From assembly GCA_002409285.1 (NCBI GenBank), contig DHUT01000100.1:11580-33395 (forward strand): a DNA stretch of 21,816 bases, in the 5' to 3' direction. Of this stretch, positions 7,373-14,696 are shown piece after piece. This DNA comes from Firmicutes bacterium UBA5227 (lineage in GTDB: Bacteria; Bacillota; Clostridia; Tissierellales; Sedimentibacteraceae). Under the pieces are notes generated by a model, which was not told the origin of the DNA, made no database searches, and saw only the letters and a list, made by a program, of their open reading frames with translations. Made by a program: the position numbers and the translations under genes. Position 1 is the first letter of the stretch. Each line of letters begins with the position of its first letter.

Positions 7373-7675
7373 ATGGGCAGAGGACAGTATGACCAAGATA
7401 AATATGATAAACTGTATGATATGATTGAATTAGTATATATTTTAAACAGGTTGTCGGATAATTCATATATAGATGAGCGTTCAAAACATCAACTGACGGA
7501 GATGCTGAATGATGCTCTGGTTGTAAAATACAATTTCGACAAATATAAGTTTCAGGAACCGTTAAGAAGACAACCGGAGATTGGCTGCAACAAAGATGAC
7601 AGATGCTATTCCCACAAAAATGAATCTTTTTTAGACAAAGTAATATTTTTTTTAAAGTCATTAAATGATTCATAA
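7373..7675 (+). CDS. Hypothetical protein, 100 residues
   Basis: Not recognised. The chosen ATG at 7373 follows GAGGTGGT (7361-7368) at normal distance; the GTG codons at 7364 and 7367 lie inside that site. The protein is charged and Tyr/Lys/Asp-rich at the N-terminus (MGRGQYDQDKYDKLYDM). A predicted helical middle includes an ERSKHQLTEMLNDALV segment. There are two cysteines near 72 and 77, and a short hydrophobic C-terminal stretch (FLDKVIFFLKSL). It has no signal peptide. It lies 62 nt upstream of the duplicated hydrophobic peptide and has no terminator after it, so the two may be co-transcribed. A sporulation link is only suggested by the neighbouring GerMN gene. Confidence 0.7.
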   Translation: MGRGQYDQDKYDKLYDMIELVYILNRLSDNSYIDERSKHQLTEMLNDALVVKYNFDKYKFQEPLRRQPEIGCNKDDRCYSHKNESFLDKVIFFLKSLNDS

Positions 7676-7737
7676 TAAGTAACACTTAAACGGTTACATG
7701 AATAATATATAGAAAAATTAATTTTAGGAGGTTCTAT

Positions 7738-7950
7738 ATGTTTAACAATATATTAGGAGACAGCGGAGACAGCTTGCTATTCTTCTTCTTGCTTTTAGTA
7801 GTTCTTGTATGCTTCTGCGGAGATGACGGTCTGGTAGGCGGAATAGGCGGATTTGGAGATAATGACAGCCTGTTATTCTTCTTCTTATTATTAGTTGTTT
7901 TGTTTTGCAGCTGTGGTGATAGGGTAGGCGGAATAGGAGATCGCTGCTAA
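7738..7950 (+). CDS. Internally duplicated small hydrophobic Cys/Gly-rich protein
   Basis: 70 residues behind a perfect AGGAGG (7726-7731). The protein is two copies of one module: DSLLFFFLLLVVL at 11-23 and again at 43-55, each followed by x-C-x-C-G-D and a Gly-rich VGGIG stretch. The copies are 32 residues apart. Each copy is a short membrane-spanning or aggregating helix. Six of the 13 shared codons differ between copies, all synonymously, so the protein sequence has been maintained by selection. It resembles small hydrophobic proteins of spore formers that are coat or membrane associated, but I cannot name a family. A strong terminator follows. Confidence 0.82.
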   Translation: MFNNILGDSGDSLLFFFLLLVVLVCFCGDDGLVGGIGGFGDNDSLLFFFLLLVVLFCSCGDRVGGIGDRC

Positions 7951-7977
7951 TCGTTTAACATAGTAAGTTTTAACAAA

Positions 7978-8006
7978 ATCTTCCCTAATATCCAGGGAAG
8001 ATTTTT
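7978..8006 (+). terminator. Terminator after the duplicated hydrophobic peptide
   Basis: ATCTTCCCT (7978-7986) pairs perfectly with AGGGAAGAT (7994-8002) around a 7-nt loop, followed by TTTT. Confidence 0.92.
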
Positions 8007-8202
8007 CAATTTATGTAAGCGGCAGTAAGCAAATAAATTGCTAAAAGTCTGTTATTAAAAAAATTTTTTGTACATAATTAAAAAACATAATACGCTCTGC
8101 AAATACTGAAAAATGAATAAATAATTAAAAAAAGTATTAAATAGAAAAAATAAAAAAACGTTTGTAGTTTCATAACAGGAAACAAACACATAAAAAATTA
8201 TA
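8007..8202. other. AT-rich non-coding stretch upstream of livJ
   Basis: No reading frame or RNA gene was found here. The only structure is a bulged hairpin close to the livJ promoter: GTTT (8160-8163) and GTTTC (8167-8171) against GAAAC (8179-8183) and AAAC (8184-8187), with a GTA bulge. It ends 15 nt before the -35 and could be a regulator site. The rest is runs of A and T. Confidence 0.5.
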
Positions 8203-8231
8203 TTGACAAGAAAAAATAAATGTATTATTAT
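8203..8231 (+). promoter_or_regulatory. livJ promoter
   Basis: TTGACA (8203-8208), 17-bp spacer, TATTAT (8226-8231). The palindrome AATTTTAAAATT (8233-8244) covers the predicted start site. It shares the outer arms of the CodY box (AATTTTCWGAAAATT) but lacks its centre, so CodY control is possible but not shown. The leader is about 36 nt, too short for a T-box. Confidence 0.8.
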
Positions 8232-8273
8232 CAATTTTAAAATTATCTAAAAACAATTAGGTGGTGTTACAAA

Positions 8274-9503
8274 ATGAAGAAAAAAACATTTTTATCGTTA
8301 ATCGCTGTATTAACAATGACAGGATTGTTTGTTTCCTGTGGAACTAACAAAAGCAATAATGAAGTAGCAAATGAAGTGGTAAACAAAGTGGAAGGTTCCG
8401 GGAATTCCGGAACTGACAATTCAGGGGAAATAAAAATAGGAATTAACTTTGAATTGACAGGTGAGGTTGCCTCCTATGGGCAGTCAAATGTTGATGGTAT
8501 CATGATGGCATTTGATGAAATAAATGCGGAAGGCGGAATAGACGGGAAAAAAATAACTGCTGTACAAATAGATAACAAGTCAGATCCTGCTGAGGCAACT
8601 TCCGTTGCAACAAGACTTATGACACAGGAAAAAGTTGTGGCAGAGTTAGGACCTGCAACGTCAGGTAATTTTATGGCAACAATACCTGTTGCAATGCAAA
8701 ACAAGGTACCTGCAATTTCCGCATCAGCAACCGCAGACAAAGGAGTGACCGTGGATGATAAGGGGAATGTAAATGAATATGTGTTCCGTCTTTGCTTTAA
8801 TGATTCATTTCAGGGTGTGACAATGGCAAACTTTGCACTTAACAATCTTGAAGCAAAAAAAGCAGTAATAATTAAAGATAATTCAAGTGATTACGGCAAG
8901 GGACTTGCGGAAAATTTCAAGGATACCTTTGAAAAATCAGGTGGACAAGTAGTCAGCGAAGAGGGTTACGTGTCAAAGGACAAAGATTTTAATGCCGTTC
9001 TTACCAAAATCAAGGGAAAGGATTTTGATGTAATATTTATTCCGGGATATTATCAGGAAGCAGGTCTTATTATTAAACAAGCTCGTGATCTTGGAATAGA
9101 TGCTCCGGTTCTCGGTGCCGACGGATTTGATTCCCCTGTGCTTTTAGAGCTTGCAGGTGCCAATGCATTAAATGACGTATACTATTCAAACCACTATTCA
9201 TCTTTAGATCAGGATCCACTGGTTCAGGAATTTATAGCAGGATTTAAAGAAAGATACGGTGCAGACCCAAATGCATTTAATGCACTTGGATATGATTTGG
9301 GGAAATATATAGCTGATGCAATAGAGCGTGCTGGTTCACAAGAGCCGGAGGCGGTTAAGGATGCTCTTAAGTCTACCAAAGGGTTCCGTGGCATTACAGG
9401 TACCTTTGATATGGATGAAAATCATAACCCTGTTAAATCAGCGGTTGTTATAGGTTTGAAAAATGGAGTACAGGCTACAAGTGTAAAGGTAGATCCAAAA
9501 TAG
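8274..9503 (+). CDS. livJ: Branched-chain amino acid ABC transporter, substrate-binding lipoprotein
   Basis: 409 residues. MKKK followed by a hydrophobic core and FVSC gives a lipoprotein signal with C22 as the lipidated residue. A Ser/Gly/Asn linker to about residue 45 precedes a periplasmic-binding-protein type I domain (Peripla_BP_6), starting IKIGINFELTGEVASYGQSN and ending near IGLKNGVQATSVKV. The protein captures Leu/Ile/Val or a related amino acid or amide outside the membrane and delivers it to the LivHM channel. AGGTGGTG before the ATG fixes the start. It is the first gene of livJHMGF, but a stable hairpin separates it from livH, so more livJ mRNA than channel mRNA is expected. The substrate within the family (branched-chain amino acids, urea, amides) cannot be fixed from sequence alone. 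Confidence 0.93.
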   Translation: MKKKTFLSLIAVLTMTGLFVSCGTNKSNNEVANEVVNKVEGSGNSGTDNSGEIKIGINFELTGEVASYGQSNVDGIMMAFDEINAEGGIDGKKITAVQIDNKSDPAEATSVATRLMTQEKVVAELGPATSGNFMATIPVAMQNKVPAISASATADKGVTVDDKGNVNEYVFRLCFNDSFQGVTMANFALNNLEAKKAVIIKDNSSDYGKGLAENFKDTFEKSGGQVVSEEGYVSKDKDFNAVLTKIKGKDFDVIFIPGYYQEAGLIIKQARDLGIDAPVLGADGFDSPVLLELAGANALNDVYYSNHYSSLDQDPLVQEFIAGFKERYGADPNAFNALGYDLGKYIADAIERAGSQEPEAVKDALKSTKGFRGITGTFDMDENHNPVKSAVVIGLKNGVQATSVKVDPK

Positions 9504-9535
9504 GAAGTAAAAGTAATCATAAAGATGAAAACAAT

Positions 9536-9563
9536 TAAGTTAGCATGCTTTCATGCTAACTTA
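9536..9563 (+). terminator. livJ 3' hairpin, likely partial terminator or mRNA stabiliser
   Basis: TAAGTTAGCATG (9536-9547) pairs perfectly over 12 bp with CATGCTAACTTA (9552-9563) around a CTTT loop. The downstream sequence is T-rich but interrupted (ACTGTTTTAATTTT). It is expected to stop part of the transcription, or to protect livJ mRNA, leaving the membrane and ATPase genes at lower levels. Confidence 0.7.
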
Positions 9564-9581
9564 TACTGTTTTAATTTTAAA

Positions 9582-9601
9582 GCGGACAAATATTTGTCCG
9601 C
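9582..9601. repeat. Perfect 20-bp palindrome in the livJ-livH gap
   Basis: GCGGACAAATATTTGTCCGC reads the same on both strands. It lies 19 nt after the livJ hairpin and 94 nt before livH. A second dyad, TAATTCAC (9624-9631) with GTGAATTA (9651-9658), follows. The palindrome has no loop and no T tail, so a protein-binding site (operator) or RNA-processing site is more likely than a terminator. Confidence 0.75.
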
Positions 9602-9694
9602 ATCATAGGTGAACAGTATATACTAATTCACTTCAAGGGAACTATTTAATGTGAATTAATATAAATTGTTAGTTTCGCATAAGGAGGTGCAGCT

Positions 9695-10573
9695 TTGAAT
9701 CAATTTTTACAACAATTAGTGAACGGAATTTCGCTGGGAAGTATATATGCTTTGGTTGCCTTGGGGTATACTATGGTTTACGGAATTATTAAATTAATAA
9801 ATTTTGCTCACGGGGATGTTTATATGGTTGGTGCATACGTGGGCTTTGCGGTTACCACTTATGCAGGTATTGGATTTATTCCTGCTTTGATTATTTCTAT
9901 GCTTTCCTGTGCATTACTTGGAATTGTCATTGAAAAGGTAGCATATAAACCCCTTAGGAACTCTGCAAGAATCGCAATTTTAATCACGGCAATAGGTGTT
10001 TCATTATTACTGGAATATGTAATGATGTACTTTGTAGGTGCGGAGGTCAGATCCTATCCAAAGCTGCTTGACGATTCAGTATTGAAATTTGGTAATATAA
10101 TTATAAACATACAGCAAATATATATTGTTTTTACAGCTATAGCATTAATGTTGCTGCTTCAGTTTGTTGTTAAAAACACCAAAATAGGAAAGGCCATGCG
10201 GGCCGTTTCAGCAGACCGGGATGCAGCTCAGCTGATGGGAATAAGGGTTGATAGCACAATATCTTTTACCTTTGCCATTGGATCTGCTCTGGCCGGTGCC
10301 GGAGGGGTGCTGGTAGGCATATACTATAATTCCATTGACCCTCTCATGGGTATGATGCCGGGATTAAAGGCGTTTGTTGCGGCAGTATTCGGAGGGATAG
10401 GAAGCATACCCGGGGCGATGATAGGAGGTCTTTCCATAGGCATACTGGAAACTCTTGTTTCCGGTTACGGAAATTCAATGTACAGAGATGCGGCGGTATT
10501 TGCGTTTCTGATTATCATATTGATTCTGAAGCCTTCGGGGATCCTTGGCAAGAATACGAAGGAGAAGGTGTAG
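9695..10573 (+). CDS. livH: Branched-chain amino acid ABC transporter permease LivH
   Basis: 292 residues with about eight membrane spans. The family segments are NGISLGSIYALVALGYTMVY at the N-terminus, KLINFAHGDVYMVGAYVG, and the cytoplasmic coupling loop region GKAMRAVSADRDAAQLMGI. The last contacts the ATPase subunits. The start is TTG at 9695, placed 6 nt after a strong AAGGAGGTG (9681-9689); no ATG fits. It forms the membrane channel with LivM. The stop is one base before the livM start. A 190-nt gap with hairpins separates it from livJ. Confidence 0.95.
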   Translation: MNQFLQQLVNGISLGSIYALVALGYTMVYGIIKLINFAHGDVYMVGAYVGFAVTTYAGIGFIPALIISMLSCALLGIVIEKVAYKPLRNSARIAILITAIGVSLLLEYVMMYFVGAEVRSYPKLLDDSVLKFGNIIINIQQIYIVFTAIALMLLLQFVVKNTKIGKAMRAVSADRDAAQLMGIRVDSTISFTFAIGSALAGAGGVLVGIYYNSIDPLMGMMPGLKAFVAAVFGGIGSIPGAMIGGLSIGILETLVSGYGNSMYRDAAVFAFLIIILILKPSGILGKNTKEKV

Positions 10574-10574
10574 C

Positions 10575-11537
10575 ATGAATAGCATGAAAGTAATAAACAA
10601 AAAAAACATTTTAATCCTAATAGTAATAATTGTATTCTATGCAGTTGCTCAGGCTTTGATTAATAATGGAACAATAAACAACTTTTATGAAATAACGCTG
10701 GCAACCATATGCATTAACATAATCCTTGCTGTAAGTCTGAATCTTGTTACAGGTTTTACAGGGCAGTTTTCTCTGGGACATGCGGGGTTTATGTCAATAG
10801 GAGCATATGTGGGAGCACTGATAAACATGGAAATGAATTCAACATCGGGATTTCTTGCGGGAATTCTGGCAGGTGCTGCAGCTGCGGCAATTGTAGGAAT
10901 ACTAATAGGTATTCCTACCCTGAGACTGAAGGGTGATTATCTGGCAATCGCAACTCTGGGGATGGCTGAAATAATCCGTGTTGTTTTTCTTAACATGGAT
11001 GATATCACAAATGGTGCCGCAGGCTTAAACGGTATTCCCAGGTTCACAAACTGGATGTGGTTGTTCATATTTACTGCATTAACTATAATATTAATAAATA
11101 ACTTTGTACATTCCTCCTATGGACGTGCATGCATATCAATCAGAGAGGATGAAATTGCGGCAGAATCAATGGGAGTAAACACGACCATGTACAAGGTTAT
11201 GGCGTTTGCCATAGGTGCATTTTTTGCCGGAATAGCAGGAGCGCTTTATTCATCGTACTTTTATTTTATAAAACCAAGTATATTTGGATTTATGAAATCA
11301 ATTGATATTTTGGTAATAGTAGTGTTCGGAGGAATGGGAAGCATTACGGGTTCTGTTATTGCAGCGGTTGTACTGGCGGTTTTAACAACCTTCCTGCAGT
11401 CCTATTCAGAGCTGAGGATGATAATTTATGCATTGCTTCTGATTGTAATAATGATTTTCAGACCTCAAGGCCTTATGGGAACAAAAGAAATTACAGATTT
11501 GTTTAAAATAGTGAAAAAGAATGAGAAAAATCAGTAG
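10575..11537 (+). CDS. livM: Branched-chain amino acid ABC transporter permease LivM
   Basis: 320 residues from the ATG at 10575, one base after livH ends. AGGAG at 10559-10563 lies inside the end of livH; the in-frame ATG 30 nt further upstream lies within livH and is not needed. The protein has about eight to ten membrane spans. It carries the LivM-typical stretches NLVTGFTGQFSLGHAGFMSI and GIPTLRLKGDYLAIATLGMAEIIRVV, the coupling loop YGRACISIREDEIAAESMGV, and GGMGSITGSV near the C-terminus. It pairs with LivH in the membrane. The short charged C-terminal tail (KIVKKNEKNQ) is cytoplasmic. Confidence 0.95.
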   Translation: MNSMKVINKKNILILIVIIVFYAVAQALINNGTINNFYEITLATICINIILAVSLNLVTGFTGQFSLGHAGFMSIGAYVGALINMEMNSTSGFLAGILAGAAAAAIVGILIGIPTLRLKGDYLAIATLGMAEIIRVVFLNMDDITNGAAGLNGIPRFTNWMWLFIFTALTIILINNFVHSSYGRACISIREDEIAAESMGVNTTMYKVMAFAIGAFFAGIAGALYSSYFYFIKPSIFGFMKSIDILVIVVFGGMGSITGSVIAAVVLAVLTTFLQSYSELRMIIYALLLIVIMIFRPQGLMGTKEITDLFKIVKKNEKNQ

Positions 11538-11549
11538 AGGAGGGGGCAT

Positions 11550-12335
11550 ATGCCACTTTTATCAGCAGACAAATTAACAAAGTCCTTTGGAGGACTTACA
11601 GCAGTATCCGATGCAAGTATGGATATTGAAAAAGGGGAGCTTGTGGGACTTATCGGACCTAACGGTGCAGGAAAAACAACTTTTTTCAACATTCTCACAG
11701 GAGTGTATGCTCCAACCTCAGGCAGCATAAAACTTGAAGTGGATGGTACGGTAAAGGACATAACAGGCTTTAAGCCATATAATATCACAAAGTCCGGTGT
11801 TGCCCGTACCTTTCAGAATATAAGGCTGTTTAAGGATTTAACGGTGCTTGACAATATAAGGATAGCCATGCACCAGAACATAAAATATTCCCTTCCCTCA
11901 GCATTTCTTCGTTCAAATAATTTTTATTACGAAGAAGAAAGGCTGGTAAAGGAAGCGGAAGAATTGTTGGATATTTTTAATCTTACTGACAAGAAGAATG
12001 AATTGGCAAAAAATCTTCCTTATGGAGAGCAGAGGCATCTTGAGATAGTAAGAGCCATGGCAACCAGACCTGTGCTTTTATTGCTTGATGAGCCTGCTGC
12101 CGGGATGAATCCAATGGAAACCGACAATCTGACTAAAACCATAGCTAAAATAAGAGAAGAGTTCAATCTTACAATTTTGCTGATAGAGCATGATATGTCA
12201 TTAGTTATGAAAATATGCCAGCGCATTTATGTTCTTGATTACGGAACAATGATTGCAGAGGGTTCTCCGTCTGAAATTAAAAACAGCAAGCGGGTTATAG
12301 AGGCCTACTTAGGGGAGGATGTACGATATGCTTGA
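11550..12335 (+). CDS. livG: Branched-chain amino acid ABC transporter ATPase LivG
   Basis: 261 residues. Walker A GPNGAGKTT is at 36-44, Q-loop Q89, the LivG-type signature LPYGEQ at 156-161, Walker B LLLLDE with E181, and the switch histidine H214 in LIEHDMSLV. LivG and LivF hydrolyse ATP as a heterodimer on the cytoplasmic face of LivHM. GAGGAGGGGG sits just before the ATG, 12 nt after livM. The C-terminus overlaps livF by 8 nt. Confidence 0.95.
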   Translation: MPLLSADKLTKSFGGLTAVSDASMDIEKGELVGLIGPNGAGKTTFFNILTGVYAPTSGSIKLEVDGTVKDITGFKPYNITKSGVARTFQNIRLFKDLTVLDNIRIAMHQNIKYSLPSAFLRSNNFYYEEERLVKEAEELLDIFNLTDKKNELAKNLPYGEQRHLEIVRAMATRPVLLLLDEPAAGMNPMETDNLTKTIAKIREEFNLTILLIEHDMSLVMKICQRIYVLDYGTMIAEGSPSEIKNSKRVIEAYLGEDVRYA

Positions 12336-13035
12336 GATCAAAAATCTTAATGTTTACTATGGTGTTATTCATGCGCTCAAGGATATTTCGCTTACGGTGA
12401 ATGAAGGAGAAATCGTCACACTGATTGGGGCTAATGGTGCCGGAAAGACCACAACCTTGAGAACTATTTCAGGATTAAACAAAGCTGCAAGCGGACAGAT
12501 TCTGCTTGAAGGGAGAGATATTACCGGTCTGTCTGCTCCAAAGAGAGTTGAAATGAGATTGTCGCAGGTTCCTGAAGGCAGAAGAATATTTCCTACCATG
12601 ACCATAGTTGAAAATCTGGAAATGGGAGCATATCTGAGAAAGGACAAGGCGGAAATAAAGGAGGACATGGAGCATGTTTATGAATTGTTCCCCATACTGG
12701 GCGACAGGAAAAAACAAGCTGCGGGAACTCTTTCCGGAGGAGAGCAGCAAATGCTTGCCATGGGACGTGCCTTGATGTCAAGACCTAAAATACTTCTGAT
12801 GGATGAGCCGTCAATGGGGCTGGCACCTTTGCTTGTAAAGGAAATATTTAATATAATTAAGAATATAAATAGCGAGGGCACCACCATACTGCTGATTGAG
12901 CAAAATGCCAAAATGGCTCTGTCAATTGCCGACAGGGCGTATGTAATTGAAACAGGTTCAATTGTAATGAGCGGTACAGGTGAAGAGCTGTCAAAGAGTG
13001 ATGAAATTAAAAAAGCATACCTTGGAGGTGATTAG
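12328..13035 (+). CDS. livF: Branched-chain amino acid ABC transporter ATPase LivF
   Basis: 235 residues, the usual LivF length. Walker A GANGAGKT is at 34-41, signature LSGGEQ at 135-140 and Walker B LLMDE with E160. The H-loop position reads IEQN (Gln for His), which is normal in LivF. I chose ATG 12328 over the in-frame ATG at 12319. GGGGAGG (12312-12318) ends right at 12319 and is 9 nt from 12328, giving an 8-nt overlap with livG. No clear terminator follows; transcription probably continues to the terminator at 13273. Confidence 0.95.
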   Translation: MLEIKNLNVYYGVIHALKDISLTVNEGEIVTLIGANGAGKTTTLRTISGLNKAASGQILLEGRDITGLSAPKRVEMRLSQVPEGRRIFPTMTIVENLEMGAYLRKDKAEIKEDMEHVYELFPILGDRKKQAAGTLSGGEQQMLAMGRALMSRPKILLMDEPSMGLAPLLVKEIFNIIKNINSEGTTILLIEQNAKMALSIADRAYVIETGSIVMSGTGEELSKSDEIKKAYLGGD

Positions 13036-13103
13036 TAAGTAAAAACAACAAATAAAATTGATGCATTCCACTGCGAGAGCCTTATTCTTGATAAAAAAAT
13101 AAC

Positions 13104-13132
13104 TTGATTTAATTATCCGTATGGAATATACT
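13104..13132 (+). promoter_or_regulatory. Promoter-like element downstream of livF
   Basis: TTGATT (13104-13109), 17-bp spacer, TATACT (13127-13132). The predicted start near 13139, with the terminator at 13273-13297, would define a transcript of about 155 nt. The -10 overlaps the start of the 50-codon frame below, so only one of the two readings (short RNA, or protein translated from liv readthrough or an internal start) may be correct. Confidence 0.45.
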
Positions 13133-13273
13133 ATATACAGGCAAATCGGAAGATATCTGACGGTGAGCCCGGCTAAAAACAAAAAAACTGTACTGAATAA
13201 TCAGGGTATACCTGTTTATAAAGGCAAGAAACCATATGAATTAATAATTGAACTTCTGCTCAATTATGTGTGA
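13121..13273 (+). CDS. Possible small protein, 50 residues, unrecognised
   Basis: A short open frame from ATG 13121 to TGA 13271-13273. It starts MEYTIYRQIGRYLTVSPAKN, has a basic middle (KNKK, YKGKK) and ends in a hydrophobic helix-like YELIIELLLNYV. Composition looks protein-like and is unlike the A/T-run non-coding sequence nearby. Against it, no ribosome binding site precedes the ATG. A promoter -10 overlaps its first codons, and the stop codon lies in the base of the terminator stem. An internal GTG at 13163 with GGAAG upstream could start a 36-residue version. It may be the last gene of the liv operon, a gene remnant, or part of a small RNA. I do not recognise the sequence. Confidence 0.35.
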   Translation: MEYTIYRQIGRYLTVSPAKNKKTVLNNQGIPVYKGKKPYELIIELLLNYV

Positions 13274-13297
13274 CCTTGCGTTTGCAAGGTTTTATTT
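13273..13297 (+). terminator. Terminator between the liv and hyd regions
   Basis: ACCTTGC (13273-13279) pairs with GCAAGGT (13284-13290) around GTTT, followed by TTTATTTA. It is the first plausible terminator after livF. Confidence 0.8.
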
Positions 13298-13362
13298 ATA
13301 TAAAATTGTAGAGGTAGAGCGAATTTATATTTAATAACTTTGATTAATTATGGGAGGTATGT

Positions 13363-13650
13363 ATGGAAACAAGAATTGCTGTTGTAAGCATAATAGTGGA
13401 AGATATGGATTCAGCCGGGAAAATAAATGATATACTACATGGCTACGGGAAATATATAATCGGAAGGATGGGTATACCTTATCACAAAAGAGATATTTCA
13501 ATCATAAGTGTGGTTATGGAGGCACCTGCAGATGTTATAAGTGCTTTGTCGGGCAAGCTGGGAATGGTGCCTGATGTTACTTCAAAAACAGTTTTTTCTA
13601 AAAAATATGATAATTCTGTTGACGGAGATATTGATGAAAGAAATTATTAA
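13363..13650 (+). CDS. TM1266-type putative [FeFe]-hydrogenase system regulator
   Basis: 95 residues. METRIAVVSIIVEDMDSAGKINDILHGYGKYIIGRMGIPY is the diagnostic start of the small ferredoxin-fold (ACT/NikR-C-like) family exemplified by T. maritima TM1266 and always linked to [FeFe]-hydrogenase maturation genes. It has no DNA-binding helix-turn-helix of its own, so how it regulates is unknown; ligand sensing is inferred from the fold. GGGAGG (13352-13357) precedes the ATG. Its 3' end overlaps hydE by 17 nt, so it is the first gene of a hyd operon. The promoter between 13298 and 13350 is not clear. Confidence 0.9.
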   Translation: METRIAVVSIIVEDMDSAGKINDILHGYGKYIIGRMGIPYHKRDISIISVVMEAPADVISALSGKLGMVPDVTSKTVFSKKYDNSVDGDIDERNY

Positions 13651-14695
13651 CAGGCTTTATGCTGAAAAAAACTTAAGTTATGAGGAGCTTAAGCTTCTGA
13701 TTGAGTGCACCGGGGAAGAGGATACAGAGTATCTTTTCTCCATGGCAAGGGAAGTATCAAAAAAATATTTTGGAAATAAAATTTATGTCCGTGGACTTAT
13801 AGAATTTACAAATTATTGTAAAAACGATTGCTATTACTGCGGAATAAGACGAAGCAACAGAAATGTCCGGCGTTACAGACTCAATAAAGAAGATATACTC
13901 CAGTGCTGCGAAAATGGTTACAGGCTTGGATTCCGAACCTTTGTACTCCAAGGTGGAGAGGATCTCCGGTATTCCGATGAGCATATGGAAGACATAATTT
14001 CAGCTATCAGGTTTAAATATGCTGACTGTGCAATAACTTTGTCAATAGGAGAGAAAACCCGTGAGCAGTATGAAAAGTTTTTCAGAGCGGGAGCTGATAG
14101 ATATCTTTTGAGGAATGAAACTGCGGGGAAGGAGCATTACAGGAAGCTTCATCCGCCGGAAATGAACGGAGAGAGCCGTAAGGATTGTCTTTTTACACTA
14201 AAAGACATTGGATATCAGACAGGTGCAGGGTTTATGGTCGGTTCCCCCTATCAGACAACCGGGGATATTGTGGAGGATCTTTTGTTTATTAATGAACTAA
14301 AGCCTGAAATGGTTGGTATAGGTCCGTTTATTCCTGCGACAAATACGCCGTTTGAACAATGCAGGGCAGGAGATTTGAAGCTTACACTTAAGCTGTTAAG
14401 TATAATTCGGCTTATGCTGCCAAATGTCCTTCTGCCTTCTACAACAGCTCTGGGGACAATACATCCCAGGGGCAGGGAGCTGGGAATACTTTCGGGAGCC
14501 AATGTAGTTATGCCGAATTTGTCGCCGGTTTCTGTGCGCAAAAAATACATGCTTTATGATAATAAAATATGTACAGGAGATGAAGCAGCTGAATGTAGAT
14601 CTTGTCTCGACAGGAGGCTGGAACAGATAGGGTATGAAATTGCAGTGGACAGAGGAGATTTTTGTACCGAAAAGCTGCAGGAAGGGAGCATATAA
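13634..14695 (+). CDS. hydE: [FeFe]-hydrogenase H-cluster radical SAM maturase HydE
   Basis: 353 residues, normal for HydE. The radical-SAM cluster motif CX3CX2C is C62, C66, C69 (YCKNDCYYC). A second accessory iron-sulfur site, CX7CX2C at C313, C321, C324, has the same spacing as in the T. maritima enzyme; it is dispensable there. HydE acts on the HydG-made organometallic Fe(CO)2(CN)(Cys) synthon in building the binuclear subcluster. GGAG (13624-13627) precedes ATG 13634, inside the regulator gene; upstream in-frame ATGs belong to the overlap and are not needed. It lies one base from hydF. Confidence 0.95.
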   Translation: MKEIINRLYAEKNLSYEELKLLIECTGEEDTEYLFSMAREVSKKYFGNKIYVRGLIEFTNYCKNDCYYCGIRRSNRNVRRYRLNKEDILQCCENGYRLGFRTFVLQGGEDLRYSDEHMEDIISAIRFKYADCAITLSIGEKTREQYEKFFRAGADRYLLRNETAGKEHYRKLHPPEMNGESRKDCLFTLKDIGYQTGAGFMVGSPYQTTGDIVEDLLFINELKPEMVGIGPFIPATNTPFEQCRAGDLKLTLKLLSIIRLMLPNVLLPSTTALGTIHPRGRELGILSGANVVMPNLSPVSVRKKYMLYDNKICTGDEAAECRSCLDRRLEQIGYEIAVDRGDFCTEKLQEGSI

Positions 14696-14696
14696 A

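Noticed and set aside
10545..10574. Upstream in-frame start for livM inside livH
   Set aside because: It would add a basic MARIRRRRCS stretch unlike LivM; the ATG at 10575 has AGGAG upstream and starts one base after livH.
12369..12911. Several overlapping minus-strand frames opposite livF
   Set aside because: livF has all ABC motifs in frame; the antisense frames lack start signals and overlap each other.
13140..13200. CTGACGGTGAGCCC resembling a hammerhead or cobalamin-type RNA core
   Set aside because: The hammerhead needs CUGANGA and a following GAAA in set positions, and the cobalamin box needs its own flanking segments; neither is present.
13541..13633. N-terminal extension of HydE from an upstream ATG
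   Set aside because: The extra 31 residues overlap the regulator gene, and ATG 13634 with GGAG gives the usual HydE length and cysteine positions.
14634..14696. N-terminal extension of HydF from an ATG inside hydE
   Set aside because: TTG 14697 has a strong ribosome binding site and gives the standard HydF N-terminus and length.
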